From contig JAFAFF010000061.1 in NCBI GenBank assembly GCA_023423605.1, positions 1 through 9,449 of the forward strand: a stretch of 9,449 nucleotides of DNA, written 5' to 3'. Numbering within the stretch: position 1 is the stretch's first letter; each line of letters starts with the position of its first letter. Positions 6,026 through 9,449 of the stretch are shown piece after piece. The notes below the pieces were generated by a model. That model worked only from the letters and a program-made list of their open reading frames with translations, had not been told where the DNA came from and did not search any database. The position numbers and the translations under genes were made by a program. The stretch comes from Pseudomonadota bacterium. Its GTDB lineage: Bacteria; Pseudomonadota; Gammaproteobacteria; Xanthomonadales; Xanthomonadaceae.

Positions 6026-6097
6026 GGCGGAGAGCGCATCGTCCCGCCGGTTTGCTCTGGCGTACGGTGCGTGGGGTTTTCCCGCTCCGCCTTTTTT
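6026..6097 (+). terminator. Long-stem intrinsic terminator (rhomboid transcript or small RNA)
   Basis: GGCGGAG (6026-6032) pairs perfectly with CTCCGCC (6085-6091), directly followed by six Ts (6092-6097). Inside, CGCATCG (6035-6041) pairs with CGGTGCG (6065-6071) through one U-G pair, and CGCC (6045-6048) with GGCG (6059-6062). A 13-base bulge (6072-6084) lies on the 3' side. The large loop makes it unusual, but the base stem and T-run are in the right place. Confidence 0.55.
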
Positions 6098-6118
6098 CCT
6101 GCGTGTTTTTCCTGCGTG
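6093..6118. repeat. Two exact 13-bp tandem repeats (TTTTTCCTGCGTG)
   Basis: The unit occurs at 6093-6105 and 6106-6118 with no gap, creating a second T5 tract at 6106-6110 just after the first T6 run. It may be slippage duplication; on the plus strand it doubles the T-rich terminator tail. Confidence 0.8.
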
Positions 6119-6165
6119 CAAGCGGGGCTGGCTGTTCCCGCGCTCCTCTGCGGCCGGCAGCTGAC

Positions 6166-7248
6166 TCAGCGACCCTGCAGCGCCTTGCGCCCCAGCGCCG
6201 GATCATCGGTGAAGAACGCATCGATGCCGGTGTCCAGATAGGCACGCATTTCCGCGATCGACCCTGCCTCGTTGCGCGCGTTGTCCGCTCCAGCGCGCAG
6301 GTTGCCGGCGATGAACGTGTTTTCAGGACGGAACGTATAGGGGATCACCATCAGCCCTGCCGCGTGTGCATCGCGCACCAGTGATGTCGGCATGCCCAGC
6401 GCACCGCTGGCATCCAGTGGAATGATCGAACGCAGCTCCGGCCCGATGCCATCGGCGTAGGTGGCGATGTCTTTCAGTCCGGCAGGCGTGAGCATCCGCG
6501 CATAGGTCAGGCTGCCGCCGCTGCTGGCGATGTCAGCCGGCATCACATCTCCTTTCCAGGTCAGCTGCAGCAGGCGGATGTTGCTTTCGCGTCCGATCCT
6601 TCCGCGCAGGTAACGCAGGTTGGCGGTTTCGAAGGACTGCAGCGTCACCGGGCCGACGCTGGTATACGGATTGCCGCGGAGGGCGGCCAGCACCTTGTCC
6701 TCCATCGGCAGGCCGATGGACTGGAAGTACCCGGGATGCTTGATCTCCGGCGCGAGCCCGATGCCACGGTTCGCGCGACCGGCCTGCTGCACCAGGAACA
6801 CCAGGATTTCATCGAAGGTGGCGATGCGGAACTGGCCGTCGAAGGCGGTACTGCGCAGCTGCGGCAAGCGCTCGCGCACGTACAGCGTCTTCAGCTCGGC
6901 CAGGGTGAAGTCCTCGGTGAACCAGCCGGTCACCTGCTCGCCATCAATCCTTTTGGTCGTCCTGCGCTCGGCGAACTCCTTGCGCGATGCCACATCGGTG
7001 GTTCCGCTGATCTCGTTCTCGTGGCGCGCGATCAGCACGCCGTCCTTGCTCATCACCAGATCCGGTTCGATGTAATCGGCACCATCGGCGATGGCCTGCG
7101 CATAGGCCGCCAGCGTGTGTTCGGGCAGCAGCGCGCTGGCGCCGCGATGGGCGTAGACGGAAGCCTTGGGGGATTCTTCACTCATGGCCACGCAGGGTGC
7201 CACGACCAGCGACAACAGCAATGCACAACGCCACGACACCTTCGACAC
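6166..7248 (-). CDS. glpQ: Periplasmic glycerophosphodiester phosphodiesterase, GlpQ-like
   Basis: The enzyme hydrolyses glycerophosphodiesters, from phospholipid breakdown, to sn-glycerol 3-phosphate and an alcohol. The GDPD signature residues are visible (numbered from the GTG start): H34-R35 in YAHRGAS, E43 in LLPEHT, E61 and D63 in YIEPDLVMSKDG, H76 in ARHEN, and E168/K170 in APEIKHP. The length of 360 matches E. coli GlpQ (358). A signal peptide is seen: KVSWRCALLLSLVVAPCVA. I chose the GTG at 7248 because AGAGG lies 6 bases upstream. An ATG at 7308 would add 20 residues (MRAFFPGDVASARPQQQRSR), has no ribosome site, and would bury the signal. The Cys in VAPC is a poor lipobox, so a lipoprotein is unlikely. 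A SMAG repeat separates it from mnmE, 131 bp upstream. Distinguishing glpQ from other GDPD genes is inferred. Confidence 0.88.
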   Translation of the reverse strand: MSKVSWRCALLLSLVVAPCVAMSEESPKASVYAHRGASALLPEHTLAAYAQAIADGADYIEPDLVMSKDGVLIARHENEISGTTDVASRKEFAERRTTKRIDGEQVTGWFTEDFTLAELKTLYVRERLPQLRSTAFDGQFRIATFDEILVFLVQQAGRANRGIGLAPEIKHPGYFQSIGLPMEDKVLAALRGNPYTSVGPVTLQSFETANLRYLRGRIGRESNIRLLQLTWKGDVMPADIASSGGSLTYARMLTPAGLKDIATYADGIGPELRSIIPLDASGALGMPTSLVRDAHAAGLMVIPYTFRPENTFIAGNLRAGADNARNEAGSIAEMRAYLDTGIDAFFTDDPALGRKALQGR

Positions 7249-7360
7249 CCTGGACCTCTGTTGTTGCGGCCGTGCCGAAGCGACGTCGCCTGGAAAGAAG
7301 GCGCGCATGATGCCGGGGCGAGGTTACAGGGTGAAGAAGCATCTTCAGGTCTGCGCATGC

Positions 7361-7383
7361 AGCCGGGCAGAGCCCGGCGCTAC
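7361..7383 (-). repeat. SMAG palindrome at the mnmE stop codon
   Basis: On the minus strand GTAG (7383-7380) heads CGCCGGGC, loop TCT, GCCCGGCT (arms 7372-7379 and 7361-7368), with 7 of 8 pairs formed at the stem. The TAG at 7382-7380 is the stop codon of mnmE. It is nearly identical to the element at 1004-1026, which also sits on a stop codon. Confidence 0.88.
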
Positions 7384-8732
7384 TTCCCGATGCAGAAGCT
7401 GGAGAAGATCCGCCCCAGCAGGTCGTCCGCGCTCATCTGCCCGGTGATCTCGCCCAGTGCATCGTGGGCCAGCCGCAGTTCCTCGGCGGCCAGCTCCAGG
7501 TGCTCATGCGCCAGCTCGCCATCGGCCTGCAGCGCGTGCTGCTGTGCACGTTCGATGGCATCCACATGCCGGGTGCGCGCGGAGAATTCCCCTTCCACCT
7601 GCTCGCCCGCGCCAGCGCTGGCGATGGACCACAACCGCGCATGCAGCTCGTCCAGGCCGGCACCGGTGGCGGCGGATACGAACACCCGGTCGGGGATGGA
7701 CCCGGGGTCCGTCCCCTTTTCCTGCAGCAGATCGGATTTGTTGTGGATGTAGAGCCGGTGCGGCACGTCCCGCAGCGAGTCGGCGATGGCCGCTTCGCCA
7801 GCGGCGGGGTCGCGGGCATCCAGCACGATCAGCGCCAGGTCGGTGCGCTCGATCTCGGCACGCGCGCGGCGCATGCCTTCGCGTTCGATGGCATCGCCCC
7901 CTTCGCGCAGGCCCGCGGTATCCACCAGGGTCAGTTCCAGTCCGTCCAGGCGGATGGTCTCGCGCAGGGTGTCGCGGGTGGTGCCGGCAATGTCGGTGAC
8001 GATCGCCCGTTCGCTGCCGGCAAGGGCATTGAGCAGCGAACTCTTGCCAGCATTCGGCGGGCCGATCAGCACGGCATGCAGCCCATCACGCAGGCGCCGT
8101 CCACGCTCGGCGTCGCGGCGCAGCAGCGCCAGCGCTTCGCGGGCCTGCCGCAGGCCACCGCGCACCTGCTCGCCACCCAGCGTATCCAGCGGCTCGTCGG
8201 CGAAATCGATGGCCGCTTCGACGTGGATGCGCAGCAGCACCAGCTGTTCGGCAACGTCCCCCACCCGGCGCGAGAACACGCCATCCAGCGAACGCCGGGC
8301 AGCACGCGCGGCGCGGTTGTCGCCGGCGGCGATCAGATCAGCAATGGCCTCGGCCTGCGCCAGATCCAGCTTGCCGTTGAGGAAGGCGCGTTCACTGAAC
8401 TCGCCCGCGCGTGCCTGGCGCGCACCGAGGGCGATGCAGCGGGCCACCAGCTGCTGCAACACCACCGGGCTGCCATGGCCCTGCAGTTCCACCACCGCTT
8501 CACCGGTAAAGCTGTTCGGTGCCGGAAACCACAGCACGATGCCGTCGTCGATCACCTCGCCCTGGGCGTCGCGCAGGCGCGCGTAATGCGCGTGGCGGGC
8601 ACGCAGGTTGCTGGCACCCAGGCCTGCGGCAATGTCGACGGCACGTGGCCCGGACAGGCGCAGCATGCCGACGCCGCCGGCACCGGGCGCGGTGGCGATG
8701 GCAACGATGGTGTCGGTGGCAGTGGTATCCAT
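7380..8732 (-). CDS. mnmE: tRNA uridine-5-carboxymethylaminomethyl(34) synthesis GTPase MnmE (TrmE)
   Basis: With MnmG, MnmE modifies the wobble uridine (position 34) of several tRNAs in the cytoplasm, using GTP hydrolysis and a tetrahydrofolate one-carbon donor. The 450 residues match E. coli MnmE (454). An N-terminal folate-binding domain begins [20 protein letters not shown] (7-26). A helical domain is split by the G domain, which has G1 GPPNAGKS (224-231), G2 AGTTRD (249-254), G3 DTAGL (271-275) and G4 NKSD (331-334). The C-terminus is the conserved FCIGK with C447. I prefer the ATG at 8732, since it matches family N-termini. ATGs at 8741, 8759 and 8777 are in frame, but 8777 lies inside the yidC terminator hairpin. 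None has a good ribosome site; CACAAT at 8745-8740 could support a leaderless start. The stop codon is part of a SMAG repeat. Confidence 0.96.
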   Translation of the reverse strand: MDTTATDTIVAIATAPGAGGVGMLRLSGPRAVDIAAGLGASNLRARHAHYARLRDAQGEVIDDGIVLWFPAPNSFTGEAVVELQGHGSPVVLQQLVARCIALGARQARAGEFSERAFLNGKLDLAQAEAIADLIAAGDNRAARAARRSLDGVFSRRVGDVAEQLVLLRIHVEAAIDFADEPLDTLGGEQVRGGLRQAREALALLRRDAERGRRLRDGLHAVLIGPPNAGKSSLLNALAGSERAIVTDIAGTTRDTLRETIRLDGLELTLVDTAGLREGGDAIEREGMRRARAEIERTDLALIVLDARDPAAGEAAIADSLRDVPHRLYIHNKSDLLQEKGTDPGSIPDRVFVSAATGAGLDELHARLWSIASAGAGEQVEGEFSARTRHVDAIERAQQHALQADGELAHEHLELAAEELRLAHDALGEITGQMSADDLLGRIFSSFCIGK

Positions 8733-8761
8733 GGCGGGCATTGTGCGGGTGGTGGCCATGA

Positions 8762-8793
8762 CGAACAAACCCGCCATCAGGCGGGTCTGTTCG
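8762..8793 (-). terminator. Intrinsic terminator between yidC and mnmE
   Basis: On the minus strand GACCCGCC, loop TGAT, GGCGGGT runs into TTTGTTCG. ACCCGCC (8769-8775) pairs perfectly with GGCGGGT (8780-8786), and CGAACA (8762-8767) with TGTTCG (8788-8793) beyond one A-C mismatch, giving about 13 pairs. It starts 34 bases past the yidC stop. A weaker hairpin (8796-8822: GACG/CGTC outside, TCGAC/GTCGA inside) lies between them. Confidence 0.75.
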
Positions 8794-8826
8794 CGGACGT
8801 TCGACGTGGAGGTCGAGGCGTCGTGA

Positions 8827-9449
8827 CTACTTCTTCACCGCAGGGGTGGCCGCAACCGGCTCACCGCCATGGCGCTTGGTCATCCACCACTGCTGCAGCA
8901 GGCCCAGGCCACCGTTGACCACCCAGTACAGCACCAGGCCGGACGGCATGAAGGCCATCATGACGCCGAACACCAGCGGCATCATCTGCATCATCTTCTG
9001 CTGCATCGGGTCCATGCCCGGTGCCGGGGTGAGCTTCTGCGTGGCCCACATCACCGCCATGTTGATGATCGGCAGGATGAAATACGGATCGCGTGCGGTG
9101 AGGTCCTGGATCCAGCCCAGCCAGGGGGCCTGGCGCAGCTCCACCGATTCCACCAGCACCCAGTACAGCGCGAAGAAGATCGGCATCTGGATGAGGATCG
9201 GCAGGCAGCCGCCCATCGGATTGATCTTTTCCTTCTTGTACAGCTCCATCATCGCGGTCTGGAACTTCTGGCGATCATCGCCGTAGCGTTCCTTCAGCTG
9301 CGCGATGCGCGGCTGGAAGCGGCGCATCTTGGCGCCACTCTTGTACTGCACCGCCGACAGCGGATACAGCACCAGCTTCAGCAGCACCACCAGGCCGACG
9401 ATGGCCCAGCCCCAGTTGTTGACCAGCTTGTGGACCTGGTTCAACACCC
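8827..9449 (-). CDS. yidC: Membrane protein insertase YidC, C-terminal part (5' end outside window)
   Basis: YidC inserts and folds inner-membrane proteins, alone or with SecYEG. The visible 207 residues are the conserved Oxa1/YidC insertase domain: a helix ([20 protein letters not shown]), the cytoplasmic helical hairpin [19 protein letters not shown] with [20 protein letters not shown] directly after it, then further hydrophobic helices ([52 protein letters not shown]) and a short basic tail ending TPAVKK. The frame stays open to the window edge, so the GTG at 9447 is internal; the periplasmic domain and first helix are missing. The stop is TAG within a GTAG, but no SMAG-like stem follows. 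A terminator separates it from mnmE, its usual neighbour. Confidence 0.96.
   Translation of the reverse strand, partial: VLNQVHKLVNNWGWAIVGLVVLLKLVLYPLSAVQYKSGAKMRRFQPRIAQLKERYGDDRQKFQTAMMELYKKEKINPMGGCLPILIQMPIFFALYWVLVESVELRQAPWLGWIQDLTARDPYFILPIINMAVMWATQKLTPAPGMDPMQQKMMQMMPLVFGVMMAFMPSGLVLYWVVNGGLGLLQQWWMTKRHGGEPVAATPAVKK

Larger units (their letters stand above)
5875..6165. other. 291-bp convergent intergenic region rich in hairpins; possible small RNA
   Basis: No convincing gene is present between the rhomboid and glpQ stop codons. It holds a perfect 8-bp hairpin GGCTGGAA/TTCCAGCC at 5945-5966, alternating GGAA and TTCC segments to about 6004 (near repeats TTCCAGCCGGAATG at 5959-5972 and TTCCGTCTGGAATG at 5982-5995), a 5-bp hairpin TGCCC/GGGCA at 6010-6024, and a long stem ending in T6 at 6026-6097. 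The order of hairpins followed by a T-run on the plus strand resembles a small RNA or a long 3' UTR. A clear promoter was not found. Confidence 0.4.

Noticed and set aside
5885..6241. Reading frame of 118 residues after the rhomboid gene (plus), with overlapping frames at 5920-6384 and 5897-6121 (minus)
   Set aside because: No ribosome site, composition unlike the neighbouring genes, overlap with the glpQ 3' end, and the region is better explained by hairpins and a terminator.
7332..7345. GAAGA/TCTTC hairpin upstream of glpQ
   Set aside because: Only 5 bp, with no T-run and no link to the ribosome site; likely chance.
7464..8918. Long plus-strand frame of 484 residues opposite mnmE
   Set aside because: Antisense shadow of mnmE; it also crosses the yidC terminator and has His/Gln/Arg-rich low-complexity content.

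Overview
The window looks like a chromosomal segment of Stenotrophomonas (S. maltophilia group) or a very close Xanthomonadaceae relative. This rests on the high GC content, the gammaproteobacterial proteins, and above all five GTAG-headed palindromes that match the SMAG/REP repeats of Stenotrophomonas. The right end carries the 3' part of yidC followed by mnmE, an order usually found in the rpmH-rnpA-yidC-mnmE block near oriC, so the window is probably close to the replication origin. No phage, plasmid, insertion sequence, CRISPR array, rRNA or tRNA was seen.

Layout, left to right. (1) The 3' part of an APC-family amino acid permease (+). (2) Three SMAG palindromes in about 105 bp, facing a convergent M19 membrane dipeptidase (-). 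(3) More palindromes, then rlmI, a 23S rRNA m5C methyltransferase (-). (4) A 290-bp divergent region between rlmI and an alx/terC-type gene. It holds short tandem repeats, a 26-bp inverted repeat, a candidate promoter and a clear yybP-ykoY manganese riboswitch. (5) The TerC-family (Alx-like) membrane protein (+) with a strong terminator. (6) A rhomboid intramembrane protease (+). (7) A 291-bp convergent intergenic region rich in hairpins, ending in a T6 tract, which may be a small RNA or a long terminator. (8) A periplasmic GlpQ-like glycerophosphodiester phosphodiesterase (-). (9) mnmE, the tRNA wobble-uridine GTPase (-), with a SMAG element at its stop codon. (10) A terminator and the 3' part of yidC (-).

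Most genes are housekeeping functions and seem to be single transcription units: terminators or palindromes separate nearly all of them. The clearest regulatory unit is riboswitch plus terC/alx. The leader contains downstream strands that compete with two aptamer helices, and one of these strands can also pair with the 5' arm of a terminator-like hairpin before the start codon, so a complete Mn-dependent ON switch can be drawn from sequence alone. Two further points stand out: two genes (the M19 peptidase and mnmE) take their TAG stop codon from the GTAG head of a SMAG repeat, and rlmI appears to have a -10 box placed for leaderless transcription.
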